Below, in pieces: positions 54,379 through 63,853 of a stretch of DNA of 64,000 nucleotides (positions within the stretch are counted from its first letter, which is position 1; each line of letters begins with the position of its first letter). A model generated the notes under the pieces. That model searched no databases. It was not told the origin of the DNA and saw only the letters and a list, made by a program, of their open reading frames with translations. The position numbers and the translations under genes were made by a program. Source of the DNA: Jiangella sp. DSM 45060 (GTDB lineage Bacteria; Actinomycetota; Actinomycetes; Jiangellales; Jiangellaceae); the NCBI RefSeq assembly GCF_900105175.1, contig NZ_LT629771.1:2170001-2234000 (forward strand). Reading direction: 5' to 3'.

Positions 54379-54996
54379 ATGCGCGTGCAGCCGGTGACCG
54401 AGGACGTGCTGGTCACGCGCGTCGTCGAGCGGGTCCTCGCCACCGGCGCCCGGCGCATGGTGGTGGACGGTCACCCGGCGGCGCGGCCGGAGCGGCTGGC
54501 CGACGCGCTGGGCGAACCCTTGCGGGCGGCTGGCCGCCCGGTGGCGCGCGTCCGCGTCCGCGACTTCCTGCGGCCGCGATCGCTGCGGCTGGAGCATGGC
54601 GCGCACGACCCCGACTCGCTGCTGGACGGGTGGATCGACACCGGCGCGCTGAACCGTGAGGTGCTGACGGCCGTCGGGCCCGGCGGAGCCGGCCGCTACC
54701 TGCCGACGCTGCGCGACCCGGACACCGACCGCTCGACCCGGGCGCCGTACGTCGAGGCGCCGCCCGGGCTGGTCGTCGTGCTGGACGGCGCGCTGACGCT
54801 GGGTCGCGGGCTGGACCTGGACCTCACCGTTCACCTCGCGCTGCGTCCGGCGACGCTGCGCCGGGTGACCGCGCCGGCGGATGCCTGGACGCTGCCCGCG
54901 TACGAGCGCTACGCCGCCGAGTCCGGCCCGGAGGCCGTCGCCGACATCGTGGTGCGGGCCGACGACCCGCGGCACCTGGCGGTGGTCGTCAGCTGA
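54379..54996 (+). CDS. Uridine-kinase-like protein lacking the P-loop
   Basis: A 205-residue protein with the layout of actinobacterial uridine-kinase-like NMP kinases: RMVVDGHPAARPERLADALG in place of the Walker A region, RVRVRDFLRPRSLRLEHGAH as the substrate segment, GRYLPTLRDPDTDRSTRAPY and a hydrophobic core VVVLDGALTLGRGLDLDLTV. The phosphate-binding GxxGxGK[ST] is absent, so ATP-dependent catalysis is unlikely. The last eight bases overlap the end of the convergent ABC exporter gene. Confidence 0.72.
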   Translation: MRVQPVTEDVLVTRVVERVLATGARRMVVDGHPAARPERLADALGEPLRAAGRPVARVRVRDFLRPRSLRLEHGAHDPDSLLDGWIDTGALNREVLTAVGPGGAGRYLPTLRDPDTDRSTRAPYVEAPPGLVVVLDGALTLGRGLDLDLTVHLALRPATLRRVTAPADAWTLPAYERYAAESGPEAVADIVVRADDPRHLAVVVS

Positions 54997-56812
54997 CCTC
55001 GACCCCGACGAAGCCGGTGCCGGGCCGGTAGTCGGGGGACTGGTGCCGGAAGTAGGTGTTGTAGACGTCGCAGTAGGCGCCGCCGGCCCGCAGCAGGGAG
55101 TCGTGGGTGCCCTCTTCGACGATGCCGCCCTCGCGCATGACGATGATGCGGTCGGCGTGCTCGATGGTGGACAGCCGGTGCGCGATGACGATGGACGTGC
55201 GCCCGGCCAGTGCGACGTCGAGGCCCTCGGAGATCTGCGCCTCGGTGAGGGGGTCGACGCTGGCGGTGGCTTCGTCGAGGATGACGATGGCGGGGTCCTG
55301 CAGCAGCAGCCGGGCCAGCGCCACCAGCTGCCGCTGGCCCATCGACAGCGCCGAGCCGTGCTCACCGACCTCGGTGGCGAGGCCGTCGGGCAGGGCGTCG
55401 AGCCAGTCGCCGCCGGCCACCGTTGCGGCCGCCGCGCGGACGTCGTCGTCGGAGGCGCCGGGACGGGGGTAGCGGATGTTGTCGGCGACGGTGCCGGAGA
55501 ACAGGAACGGCGACTGCGGCACGACGCCCAGCTGGTGGCGGTACGACGTCAGCTCGACGGTGCGGATGTCGGTGCCGTCGATGAGGATCTGCCCGCCCTG
55601 GAACTCGTAGAACCGCACCAGCAGCCGGCCGATGGTCGACTTGCCGGCGCCGGTGTGCCCGACCAGCGCGATGGTCTCGCCGGCCGCGATGGTGAGGTCG
55701 AAGCCGTCGAGCACCGGGTGCTCCGGCGCGTACCCGAACCGGACCGAGCGGAACTCGATGCGCCCGCTCAGCCGTCCGACCGGCCTGGGGTCGCGCTGCA
55801 CCACCAGCGGCTCGGCGTCGATCAGCGCGAACACCCGCTCGGACGCCGACAGTCCCTGCTGGAACTGCGACCAGAACGACGCGATGGACGTCAGCGGCAG
55901 CCAGAACAGCGCGACGCTCTGCAGGAACAGGTACCAGTCACCGGCCGAGATGTCGCCGTCGAGCACCCGCCCGCCGCCGACCTGCACCAGCATGACGGTG
56001 GCCAACCCGGCCACCGCGAACAGCGCCGGGAAGATCGCCCCGAACACGAAGCCCTGCTTGAGCGTGACCCGGTAGTTCTGCCCGTTGATCGGCTGGAACT
56101 CGCCGTAGATGGTGTGCTCCTGGCGGAAGTTCTTCGCCACGGAGATGCCGCCCATCGTCTCTTGCAACGTGGCGTTGACCTTGGCGAGCGAGCGCTGCTG
56201 GTGCCGTGTGGTCTCGCGGGCGATGCGCCGGAACCCCAGCGCCATGGCGACGATGACCGGCACGACCGCCATGACCAGCAGCGCCAGCCCGACGTTGCGG
56301 GTGAAGAGCAGCACCGTGATGAGCCCGACCATGAGCACCTGGCTGATGAGGTTCAGCGTCAGCGTGACGACGGTGGCGAAGTCCTCGGTGTCGGACGTGA
56401 CCCGGCTGACCACCTTGCCCGAGGAGTGCTCGTCGTAGAAGGACATGTCGCGGTCGAGGACAGCGTCGAAGGCGTCCTCGCGCAGGCCGAGCACGACGTC
56501 GCCGACCACCGTGGCGGTGTACCAGCGCTGCACGAAGTTGAACACCCAGCCCAGCACGCCGGTGACCAGCACCGCCGACACCAGGGCCACGACCAGGCCG
56601 GTGGTGCGGTCGGCGACGAGGCGGTCGAGGCCCTCGCTGACGACGATGGGGAACGCCGCCTGCATGAGCGCCTGCAGCACGATGGCGACGGCGATGAACG
56701 CCATGACCCGCGTCTTGGGCCGGAAGTAGCGCAGGATGCGGCGCAGCAGCTCGCGGTCGCCGTACGTGCGGTCGTACGCCTCGGCGTCGAGGCCGTTCAT
56801 GATGAAGGCCAT
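54989..56812 (-). CDS. ABC exporter half-transporter B (catalytic nucleotide site)
   Basis: A 607-residue type IV ABC exporter: an N-terminal six-helix membrane domain, then the ATPase. Walker A is VGHTGAGKST, signature LSMGQRQLVALA (degenerate), Walker B IVILDEATASVD with the catalytic Glu. The start ATG at 56812 overlaps the stop of the upstream partner by one base. Together with the partner it should form a heterodimer of the BmrCD/TM287-288 type, in which this subunit supplies the intact catalytic Walker B. Confidence 0.93.
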   Translation of the reverse strand: MAFIMNGLDAEAYDRTYGDRELLRRILRYFRPKTRVMAFIAVAIVLQALMQAAFPIVVSEGLDRLVADRTTGLVVALVSAVLVTGVLGWVFNFVQRWYTATVVGDVVLGLREDAFDAVLDRDMSFYDEHSSGKVVSRVTSDTEDFATVVTLTLNLISQVLMVGLITVLLFTRNVGLALLVMAVVPVIVAMALGFRRIARETTRHQQRSLAKVNATLQETMGGISVAKNFRQEHTIYGEFQPINGQNYRVTLKQGFVFGAIFPALFAVAGLATVMLVQVGGGRVLDGDISAGDWYLFLQSVALFWLPLTSIASFWSQFQQGLSASERVFALIDAEPLVVQRDPRPVGRLSGRIEFRSVRFGYAPEHPVLDGFDLTIAAGETIALVGHTGAGKSTIGRLLVRFYEFQGGQILIDGTDIRTVELTSYRHQLGVVPQSPFLFSGTVADNIRYPRPGASDDDVRAAAATVAGGDWLDALPDGLATEVGEHGSALSMGQRQLVALARLLLQDPAIVILDEATASVDPLTEAQISEGLDVALAGRTSIVIAHRLSTIEHADRIIVMREGGIVEEGTHDSLLRAGGAYCDVYNTYFRHQSPDYRPGTGFVGVEVS

Positions 56813-58599
56813 CAGCCGCTCACCTCGTCGTAGTGGGCGAAGATGCGCCGGTAGAGCGCGCAGCGGCCGAGCAGTTCGTCGTGCGTGCCTTCGTCGACCA
56901 GCCGGCCGCGCTGCAGCAGCAGGACCTTGTCGGCCCAGCGGATCTGCGACAGCCGGTGCGTGATGAGCAGCGTCGTGCGGCCCTCGAGGACGCGCTGGAT
57001 GGCCCGCTGGATCTCGTCCTCGGTGGCGCTGTCGATGGCGCTGGTGGAGTCGTCGAGCACCAGGATGGCGGGGTCGGTGAGCAGTGCCCGGGCGATGGCC
57101 AGCCGTTGCCGCTGCCCGCCGGAGAGCGTGACGCCGCGCTCGCCGATGACGGTGTCGTAGCCGTCGTCGAGGGCGGTGACGAACTCGTGCGCCTGGGCGT
57201 CCTTCGCCGCGCGGACGACGTCGTCGCGGTGGGCCTGCTGGCCGAGGCTGAACGCGATGTTCTCGTGCACCGAGCGGGAGAACAGCACGATGTCCTGCTC
57301 GATGGTGGAGATCTGCGAGCGCAGGGAGTCGAGGTTCCAGGTGCGGACGTCGGCGTCGTCGACCAGGACCCGGCCGGAGCCGGTGTCGTAGATGCGGTTG
57401 ACCAGCTTCGTCAGCGTGGTCTTGCCGGAGCCGGTCTCGCCGACGACGGCGACGGTCTGGCCCGGCTCGATGCGGAACGACAGGTTCTCGAGTACCGGCT
57501 GGCCGCCGTAGCCGAACGTGACGTCCTGGAACTCGATGGCGCCGCGCATGGGCGCGACGTGGCCGGCCTCGTTGTGGTCGAGCTCGGTCTCTTCGCGCAT
57601 GAGCGCCAGCAGCCGGTTCGCGCTGGCGATGCCGTTCTGCACCAGCGAGAAGGAGAAGATCGAGATGAACGCCGGGAAGCCGAGCAGGCCGAGCAGCCCG
57701 ATGTAGGTGATCAGCCCGCCGACGCTCAGCTCGCCGGCGTCGAGCAGCCACAGCCCGTGCAGCAGGCCGCCGGCCGTCGCGACCGCCAGCAGCAGGGTGG
57801 GCAGGTAGCGGGCCTGGATGAGGCCCTGCTGGACGTAGGCGTCGCGGTAGCGGCGGGCGTTGCGGCCGAACTTGGCCAGTTCCTGCTTCTCCTGGCCGGT
57901 GGCCTTGACCACCTCGATGCCGCGGATGGTCTCGTTCAGCCCCGCGTTCAGGGTGCCGTAGTTCTCGCGCAGCTGCGCCGACACCGGCGCCAGCCGGCGC
58001 ATGAACCGGCGGATCGACCACACGAACGCGACCGCGAAGATCAGCGGCGCCACCAGCAGCCGGGGGTCGAGGAACGCGATGAAGACGATCGGGACGATGC
58101 CCTGCGACAGGGAGTCGACGAGGAGGTCGATGCCCGGGCTGAACATGGTGCCGAGCTGCCGGACGTCGTTGGCGCCGCGGGCCATGAGGTCGCCGACCCG
58201 CTGCCGGTTGTGGAACGTCTGGCTCTTGCCCAGCAGGCTGACGTACAGCTCGTCGCGGGTGTCGCGCTCGATGCGCTTGGCCAGCACCTCGGTGCACAGC
58301 CGGGCCACGAAGTCGAGCACCGACCGCCCGACGACCACCACCAGCAGCGTGACGACGATGGCCGTGAGCGCCGCCTGCCGGTCGGCGGAGTCGTCGAGCA
58401 CCGCGTCGAAGGCGTCGCCGACCAGCCCCGGCACCATGGAATTGAGCACCACCATGGCGACCGAGCCGACGAGGAAGCCGGCGAGGTGCCACGGGTTGCG
58501 CAGCTGGTGCGACACGATCCACCGCACCGGGCCGCGCCGGTCGTACTCCGGCTGCCCGGCGACGGTGAACTCGGTGCGCGTCGCGGTGGTGAGTGTCAT
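56812..58599 (-). CDS. ABC exporter half-transporter A (degenerate nucleotide site)
   Basis: A 595-residue half-transporter with the same architecture. Walker A is VGETGSGKTTL, signature LSGGQRQRLAIA (intact), Walker B ILVLDDSTSAID, where the catalytic Glu is replaced by Asp-Ser. Its Walker site therefore pairs with the LSMGQ of partner B as the degenerate site, while its LSGGQ serves B's catalytic site. The ATG at 58599 (MTLTTATRTEF) precedes the first membrane helix. Drugs or lipids are possible substrates. Confidence 0.93.
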   Translation of the reverse strand: MTLTTATRTEFTVAGQPEYDRRGPVRWIVSHQLRNPWHLAGFLVGSVAMVVLNSMVPGLVGDAFDAVLDDSADRQAALTAIVVTLLVVVVGRSVLDFVARLCTEVLAKRIERDTRDELYVSLLGKSQTFHNRQRVGDLMARGANDVRQLGTMFSPGIDLLVDSLSQGIVPIVFIAFLDPRLLVAPLIFAVAFVWSIRRFMRRLAPVSAQLRENYGTLNAGLNETIRGIEVVKATGQEKQELAKFGRNARRYRDAYVQQGLIQARYLPTLLLAVATAGGLLHGLWLLDAGELSVGGLITYIGLLGLLGFPAFISIFSFSLVQNGIASANRLLALMREETELDHNEAGHVAPMRGAIEFQDVTFGYGGQPVLENLSFRIEPGQTVAVVGETGSGKTTLTKLVNRIYDTGSGRVLVDDADVRTWNLDSLRSQISTIEQDIVLFSRSVHENIAFSLGQQAHRDDVVRAAKDAQAHEFVTALDDGYDTVIGERGVTLSGGQRQRLAIARALLTDPAILVLDDSTSAIDSATEDEIQRAIQRVLEGRTTLLITHRLSQIRWADKVLLLQRGRLVDEGTHDELLGRCALYRRIFAHYDEVSG

Positions 58600-58661
58600 G
58601 GTGCTGGAAGTTCTAACACGCGGCACCGACAGAGCTCATCCGGTTAATCGGGGGTGCGGGC

Positions 58662-60140
58662 TCAGTCGACGGCCCAGGTGTGGACCGGCTCGTTGCTGTG
58701 CATGTGCTCGACGTAGGAGCCGAGCATGCCGCGCAGCGCGTCGTGGCGTTCGGCGGAGGTGCCGTCGAAGCGGCGGCGGAACGCGGCGACCTGCCAGTCG
58801 GCGCCGTTGCGGTGCTCGGCACAGCGCCGCTCGACGATGCCGAGCAGCCGCTCTTGCTCGGCGGTGTCGACGCCCCACTCGCGCAGGCCGTCGTAGGCGA
58901 GCGGCAGCAGCCGCCGCAGCACCAGCTCGGCGACCGGGACGTGCCCCAGGCCCGGCCAGTACACCTGGGCGTCGAGGCCCTCGCGGGCGCAGGCGTGGAA
59001 GTTCTCCTCCGCCGCGCTGAACGACATCTGCGTCCACACCGGGCGGTCCTCGGCGGCCAGCCGCCGCACCAGCCCGTAGTAGAACGCGCCGTTGGCCAGC
59101 GTGTCGGCGACCGTCGGCCCGGCCGGCAGGACGCGGTTCTCGACCCGCAGGTGCGCGCGGTCGCGGACGACGTCGTACACGGGCCGGTTCCAGCGGTAGA
59201 TGGTGCCGTTGTGCAGCCGCAGTTCGGCCAGCTCAGGGGTGTCGCCGCGGTCGAGCACCGCGATCGGGTCCTCGTCGGCGACGATCGGCAGCAGCGAGGG
59301 GAAGTACCGCACGTTCTCCTCGAACAGGTCGAAGATCGACGTGATCCACCGCTCGCCGAACCACACCCGCGGCCGCACGCCCTGCGCCTTGAGCTCCTCG
59401 CTGCGGGTGTCGGTGGCCTGCTCGAACAGCGCGACGCGGGTCTCGGCCCACAGCTGCTTGCCGAGCAGGAACGGCGAGTTCGCGCCGACGGCGATCTGGA
59501 CGCCCGCGACGGCCTGGGCGGCGTTCCAGACGGCGGGGAACTGCTCAGGGCTGACCTGCAGGTGGAACTGCGTGCTCGTGCAGGCCGCCTCGGGGAGGAT
59601 GGTGTCGCACGAGACGCGCAGCCGCTCGGCGCCGTCGATGGCGAGGTGCAGGTCCTCGCCGCGGGCGGCCAGGATCTGGTCGTTCAGCAGCTCGTAGCGC
59701 GGGTTCACCGACAGTGCCTGCCCGGACAGGTGCTCCTGTCGCAGCGTCGGCAGGATGCCGATCATCGCCAGGTGTGCCCCGACGGCGCCCGCCTTCTGCT
59801 CGGCGGCGTTCAGGCTGGCCCGGACGTCGTCCTCGAACGCGGTGACGCCGCTGCCGTCGAGCTCGCGCGGCGCGAGGTTGATCTCCAGGTTCCACTGGCC
59901 CAGCTCGGTCTGGAAGGCGGGGTCCGCGATGGCCGCCAGCGCCTCGGCGTTGCGCATGGCCGGGTCGTGGTGGTCGTCGACGAGGTTCAGCTCGATCTCC
60001 AGCCCGGTCAGCGGCCGGTCGAACTCGAACTGGGCCTCGCGGAGCATGCGCTCGAAGGCGTCGAGGCACCGGCGGACCTTGGCGCGGTACTGCGTGCGGT
60101 CCGCCCGGGTGAACTCCTGCCGGCCGACGTCCTCGCCCAT
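58662..60140 (-). CDS. Glutamate-cysteine ligase family protein
   Basis: A 492-residue GCS2-type carboxylate-amine ligase. Recognisable segments are GLEIELNLVDDHHDPAMRNA (metal/glutamate site), GQWNLEINLAPRELDG, CTSTQFHLQVSPEQFPAVWN and SPFLLGKQLWAETRVALFEQ, followed by the Arg-rich FGERWITSIFDLFEEN. It is the form annotated as glutamate-cysteine ligase in many actinobacteria; whether it makes gamma-glutamylcysteine (for ergothioneine) or another gamma-glutamyl amide is not decidable. Start ATG at 60140 after GGAGG. Confidence 0.85.
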   Translation of the reverse strand: MGEDVGRQEFTRADRTQYRAKVRRCLDAFERMLREAQFEFDRPLTGLEIELNLVDDHHDPAMRNAEALAAIADPAFQTELGQWNLEINLAPRELDGSGVTAFEDDVRASLNAAEQKAGAVGAHLAMIGILPTLRQEHLSGQALSVNPRYELLNDQILAARGEDLHLAIDGAERLRVSCDTILPEAACTSTQFHLQVSPEQFPAVWNAAQAVAGVQIAVGANSPFLLGKQLWAETRVALFEQATDTRSEELKAQGVRPRVWFGERWITSIFDLFEENVRYFPSLLPIVADEDPIAVLDRGDTPELAELRLHNGTIYRWNRPVYDVVRDRAHLRVENRVLPAGPTVADTLANGAFYYGLVRRLAAEDRPVWTQMSFSAAEENFHACAREGLDAQVYWPGLGHVPVAELVLRRLLPLAYDGLREWGVDTAEQERLLGIVERRCAEHRNGADWQVAAFRRRFDGTSAERHDALRGMLGSYVEHMHSNEPVHTWAVD

Positions 60141-60214
60141 GTGACCTCCAGCGGCTCGTCAGCTCAGTCTTACCCCAGATACCGGGGTTTGGAGCACCCG
60201 CCGGGCGGCCGCGG

Positions 60215-60628
60215 TCAGGACGTCGACCAGCGGCCGTACTCGGCCGGCCGGCGCAGCATGGCCAGCCACATCAGCGGCAGCATGACGACGTGCTCGGCGA
60301 TCAGCAGGACGTCCGGGCCGAACAGGCCGAGCCAGTGCAGCGGGGCGAGGACGGCGACCGGCGCGATCATGACGGCGGCCATCTCCAGCGACGCCGGCCA
60401 GCCGTGGCCGCGGATCCGCATCCAGAGGACCATCGCGACGGACATGTCGACGGCCATGAGGACGGCGCCGACGCCGGGGTCGGCGGGCGACTCCAGCCCG
60501 GCGGCCGAGCGCAGCATCGGACCGACGATCATGCCGGCGACCATCGCCGCCAGCATCTCGAGGTAGTGGCGGACGAACGCGCGCCGCCCGCGGCCGTGGT
60601 GGGTGTGTGCGCTGTGGGTGAGTGTCAT
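60215..60628 (-). CDS. Small multi-pass membrane protein
   Basis: A 137-residue protein from the ATG at 60628 with a His-rich cytoplasmic start (SAHTHHGRGRRAF), which may bind metal, and four hydrophobic segments (MLAAMVAGMIVGPML, GAVLMAVDMSVAMVLW, EMAAVMIAPVAVLAPLHWLG, LLIAEHVVMLPLMWLAML). Met-rich helices are notable. Similar in layout to flagellar-biosynthesis-free integral proteins of unknown role in actinobacteria. Divergent from the DUF4037 gene. Confidence 0.7.
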   Translation of the reverse strand: MTLTHSAHTHHGRGRRAFVRHYLEMLAAMVAGMIVGPMLRSAAGLESPADPGVGAVLMAVDMSVAMVLWMRIRGHGWPASLEMAAVMIAPVAVLAPLHWLGLFGPDVLLIAEHVVMLPLMWLAMLRRPAEYGRWSTS

Positions 60629-60719
60629 ACCAGCAGCGTCGGGCCGATCCGCGCACGGTCGTAGATGCGCGTCGTCACGTCTTGGCCGTGCGGATCGCAC
60701 GGTCCGGCCGTGCACTACC

Positions 60720-61790
60720 GTGGCGGTCGTGTTCGTACCCGGGCTGGACCTCGCCGAGGCCTTCTACCGCGAGGTGCTGGCGCCGCTGACCGGCGAGCCG
60801 CACGCGGCCGCGCTGCTCGGCGAGGGGTCTGAGGTGCTCGGCTTCGACACCGAGCGGTCGACCGACCACGAGTGGGGGCCGCGGGCGCAGGTCTTCGTCC
60901 TGGCCGAGCGGGTCGAGGCGGTACGGGCCCGCGTCGCCGCCGGCCTGCCGGCCGAGTTCCGTGGTCACCCGACGGCCTGGTTCTCGCTGGCCAGCGGCGG
61001 CGTCGACCACCACGTCGAGGTCATCACGGCCGGGGAGTGGCTGACGGCGGCGCTCGGGCGGCCGCTCGACGGCCTCGACACCGCCGCCTGGCTGGCGCTG
61101 CCGCAGCAGCGGCTGCTGCACGTCACCGCCGGCCGGGTGTTCCACGACGACCTCGGGGAGCTGACGGCGGCCCGCGCGGCGCTGGCCTGGTACCCCGACG
61201 ACGTGTGGCGCTGGATGGTCGCCGTCCAGTGGCACCTGATCGGCAACACCGAGCCGCTGCGGGCCCGCTGCCGCGAACTCGGCGACGCCCGGGGCGCGGC
61301 GCTGCTGACCGCCCGGCTGGCCGGGCTGGCGATGGAACTGGCGTTCCTGCTGGAGCGGCGCTACCGGCCCTACGACAAGTGGTTCGGGACGGCGTTCGCC
61401 CGGCTCGACGCGGCCGCCGTCGTCGGGCCGTTGCTGGACGCCGCCCTGGCGGGCGGTCCCGGCGGCGCCGACCCGCTCCTCGCGGCGCTGGCCGAGCTGG
61501 GTCGCCGGCACGACGCGGCCGCCGTCAGCGCTCCCGTCGGACCCGCGGCCGGCGACTTCGACGTCGGCATCAACGGCGCCGTCCGGCCGTATCGGGTGAG
61601 CAACGCCGGCGCCTACGTCCGCGCGACGCTGGCCGCCGTCGCCGACCCGGCGCTGCGCGCGCTGCTGCCGGTCGGCGCGCTCGACCAGCTCACCCACGGC
61701 GACGACACCCTGGTGACGTTCTCGGGCTGGCCCGGCCGCCTGGCCGAGGCCTACCGCGCCGAGCTGGCTACTGCGGCGGAGCCCCGGTGA
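60720..61790 (+). CDS. DUF4037-domain protein
   Basis: A 356-residue protein starting at the GTG at 60720 (VAVVFVPGLDLAEAFYREVL) or 60729; neither has a ribosome-binding site. The diagnostic motif of DUF4037 is STDHEWGPRAQVFV, where an N-terminal nucleotidyltransferase-like fold holds the active residues. The rest is helical with WFGTAFARLD and YDKW. Function not established. It overlaps the convergent VOC gene by 23 bases. Confidence 0.82.
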   Translation: MAVVFVPGLDLAEAFYREVLAPLTGEPHAAALLGEGSEVLGFDTERSTDHEWGPRAQVFVLAERVEAVRARVAAGLPAEFRGHPTAWFSLASGGVDHHVEVITAGEWLTAALGRPLDGLDTAAWLALPQQRLLHVTAGRVFHDDLGELTAARAALAWYPDDVWRWMVAVQWHLIGNTEPLRARCRELGDARGAALLTARLAGLAMELAFLLERRYRPYDKWFGTAFARLDAAAVVGPLLDAALAGGPGGADPLLAALAELGRRHDAAAVSAPVGPAAGDFDVGINGAVRPYRVSNAGAYVRATLAAVADPALRALLPVGALDQLTHGDDTLVTFSGWPGRLAEAYRAELATAAEPR

Positions 61791-62187
61791 TGTTGACCAG
61801 CCAGGCGACGCCGAAGCGGTCGGTGCACATGCCGAAGGCGTCGCCCCACGGCGCCGTCTGCAGCGGCTCGGTGACGGTGCCGCCGTCGGCCAGCTTCTCC
61901 CAGTAGCCGCGCAGGGTGGGCTCGTCGTCGCCGCTGAGCGAGATCGAGACGTTGCCGCCGGGGGAGTGCTCCATGGCGTTCGGGGTGTCGGCGGCCATCA
62001 GGACCAGGCCGTTCTCGGCCTCCAGCTGGCCGTGCATGATCTTGCCCGCCTCGGCCGGGTCGTCGCCGGCGCCGAAGTCGGCGAACGTGCTGAGCTGCAG
62101 CTCGCCGCCGAAGACGGACCGGTAGAACTCCAGTGCCTGCCGGGCGTTGTCGCGGAACCCGATGTACGGGTTGAGGCGCGTACTCAT
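61768..62187 (-). CDS. VOC-family (PhnB/glyoxalase-like) protein
   Basis: A 139-residue vicinal-oxygen-chelate protein starting MSTRLNPYIGFRDNARQALE, with QALEFYRSVFGGEL and the C-terminal WGDAFGMCTDRFGVAWLVNI, typical of the PhnB/DUF1428-like group. The ATG follows GAGGAGG. Substrate unknown; metal dependence is uncertain because only some of the chelating residues are obvious. It converges with and overlaps the DUF4037 gene. Confidence 0.88.
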   Translation of the reverse strand: MSTRLNPYIGFRDNARQALEFYRSVFGGELQLSTFADFGAGDDPAEAGKIMHGQLEAENGLVLMAADTPNAMEHSPGGNVSISLSGDDEPTLRGYWEKLADGGTVTEPLQTAPWGDAFGMCTDRFGVAWLVNITGAPPQ

Positions 62188-62245
62188 GACCGTCCTCCTC
62201 GTCGAGACACACCTTCCGGTTCGACACTAGACCCGAACGTGGGAA

Positions 62246-62275
62246 GGCCCCGCCCGGCGAGCGCCGGACGGGGCC
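62246..62275 (-). terminator. Rho-independent-type hairpin after the MFS gene
   Basis: GGCCCCG (62246-62252) pairs with CGGGGCC (62269-62275) and CCGGC (62254-62258) with GCCGG (62263-62267), a stable GC hairpin with single mismatch and four-base loop 15 bases downstream of the MFS stop. It terminates the MarR-MFS operon; the U-tract is weak. Confidence 0.68.
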
Positions 62276-62290
62276 ATCTCGAGTGGTGCG

Positions 62291-63853
62291 TCAGTGCAGC
62301 ATGACCGGCGGCGCCTGGTCGACGTCGCCCTCGCCCTCGCCCTCCGCGCGCGGGTCGGTGCGCAGCTCCTGCTTGCTCCGCGGCAGGAAGAACGCAGGGA
62401 TGAGGCAGATCACGACCAGCACGACGCCCACCAGGAAGGTGTCGCCGAACGCGTGCGCGAGCCCCGTCTGCCCGGCCGCCATGACCTCCGGCGGCACCTG
62501 GGCGGGGTCGACCACGCCGGTGACGACGCCGTTGTAGGCGGTGGTGGCGTCGTTGCTCAGGATGTGGTTGGTCAGGATGACCGACATGACGGCGGTGCCG
62601 ATGGAGCCGCCGGTCTGCTGCACGATGTTCATCAGCGTCGACCCGCGGGCCACCTCGCCGTGGGTGAGGCTGGCCAGCGCGGCCGTCATGATCGGCATCA
62701 TCGTCATGCCCATGCCGAGGCCCATGACGAACAGCGAGCCCAGCAGCAGCGAGTACGGCGTGTCGGCCTCGAGCTGGGTGAACGTCCCCATGCCCAGCGC
62801 GATGAGCACGATGCCGCCGAGCACCAGCTTGCCGGGTCCGATCTTGTCGGTGAGCCGGCCGGCGATCGGCATGGTGATCATGGCGCCGAGGCCCTGCGGC
62901 GCCATCAGAACGCCGGCCATCAGCGTACTCTCGCCGCGGACCTGCAGGAAGTAGCTCGGGAACAGCAGGCCGGCGCCCATGAACGCGACGATGAACAGCG
63001 ACATCGTCACCACGGCGATGGTGAGGTGCCGGTTGAGGAACAGGTGCAGGTCGATCAGCGGGTGGTCCTTGCGCAGCGCGTGGAAGACGAACGCGACCAC
63101 CAGGATCAGGCCGATGATGGCCGGGACCAGCACCTCGGCGTTGTTGACGGTGCCGTGCTCCGGGATGGACGACACACCGTAGAGGAACGCCGCCAGGCCG
63201 GGAGAGAGCAGTGCCATGCCGACGAAGTCGAACGTCTCGGACGGCTGCGGCTGGTCCTTCGGCAGCACCCGGAACGCGGCGATGAAGGCGAAGATGCCGA
63301 TGGGCAGGTTGATCAGGAAGATCCAGTGCCAGGACGCGACGTCGATCAGCCAGCCGCCCAGGATCGGGCCGCCGATCGGGCCGAGCAGCATCGGGATGCC
63401 CAGCACGGCCATGACGCGGCCGATGCGGTCGGGGCCGGCGGCGCGGGTCATGATCGTCATGCCCAGCGGCATCAGCATGCCGCCGCCGAGGCCCTGCAGG
63501 ATGCGGGCGCCGATGAGCGGGCCGATGTCCCAGGCCATGCTGCACAGCACGGAGCCGAGCACGAACAGGACGAGCGACGTCAGGTAGAGCCGCTTGGTGC
63601 CGAACCGGTCCGCGGCCCAGCCGGTGATGGGGATGACCGCGGCCAGGGCGAGGGTGTACGCCGTCATCGTCCACGCGACGGTGGCGTAGCTGGCGCCGAA
63701 CTCGGACTGGAAGGTCGGCAGCGCGACGCTGACGACCGTGACGTCGAGGATCGACATTATGGCGCCGAGCACCACCACACCGGCGACCTTCAGGACGCCG
63801 CGATCGAGCTTGTCGTCGGACCCGGTGTCGGGGGGTCCGGCCGGTGCACTCAT
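62291..63853 (-). CDS. DHA2-family MFS drug transporter (EmrB/QacA-like)
   Basis: A 520-residue fourteen-helix drug:proton antiporter. Motif A GWAADRFGTKRLY, motif C GLGGGMLMPLGMTI and LGIPMLLGPIGGPILGGWLI, and the D1 motif LDVTVVSVALPTF are present, and there is an acidic C-terminal tail (EGEGEGDVDQAP). The start ATG at 63853 follows GGAGGAAC. It overlaps the upstream MarR gene by four bases, so a MarR repressor most likely controls it. Confidence 0.95.
   Translation of the reverse strand: MSAPAGPPDTGSDDKLDRGVLKVAGVVVLGAIMSILDVTVVSVALPTFQSEFGASYATVAWTMTAYTLALAAVIPITGWAADRFGTKRLYLTSLVLFVLGSVLCSMAWDIGPLIGARILQGLGGGMLMPLGMTIMTRAAGPDRIGRVMAVLGIPMLLGPIGGPILGGWLIDVASWHWIFLINLPIGIFAFIAAFRVLPKDQPQPSETFDFVGMALLSPGLAAFLYGVSSIPEHGTVNNAEVLVPAIIGLILVVAFVFHALRKDHPLIDLHLFLNRHLTIAVVTMSLFIVAFMGAGLLFPSYFLQVRGESTLMAGVLMAPQGLGAMITMPIAGRLTDKIGPGKLVLGGIVLIALGMGTFTQLEADTPYSLLLGSLFVMGLGMGMTMMPIMTAALASLTHGEVARGSTLMNIVQQTGGSIGTAVMSVILTNHILSNDATTAYNGVVTGVVDPAQVPPEVMAAGQTGLAHAFGDTFLVGVVLVVICLIPAFFLPRSKQELRTDPRAEGEGEGDVDQAPPVMLH

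Noticed and set aside
54881..56833. 650-residue plus-strand frame opposite the ABC exporter
   Set aside because: Antisense shadow of the exporter gene.
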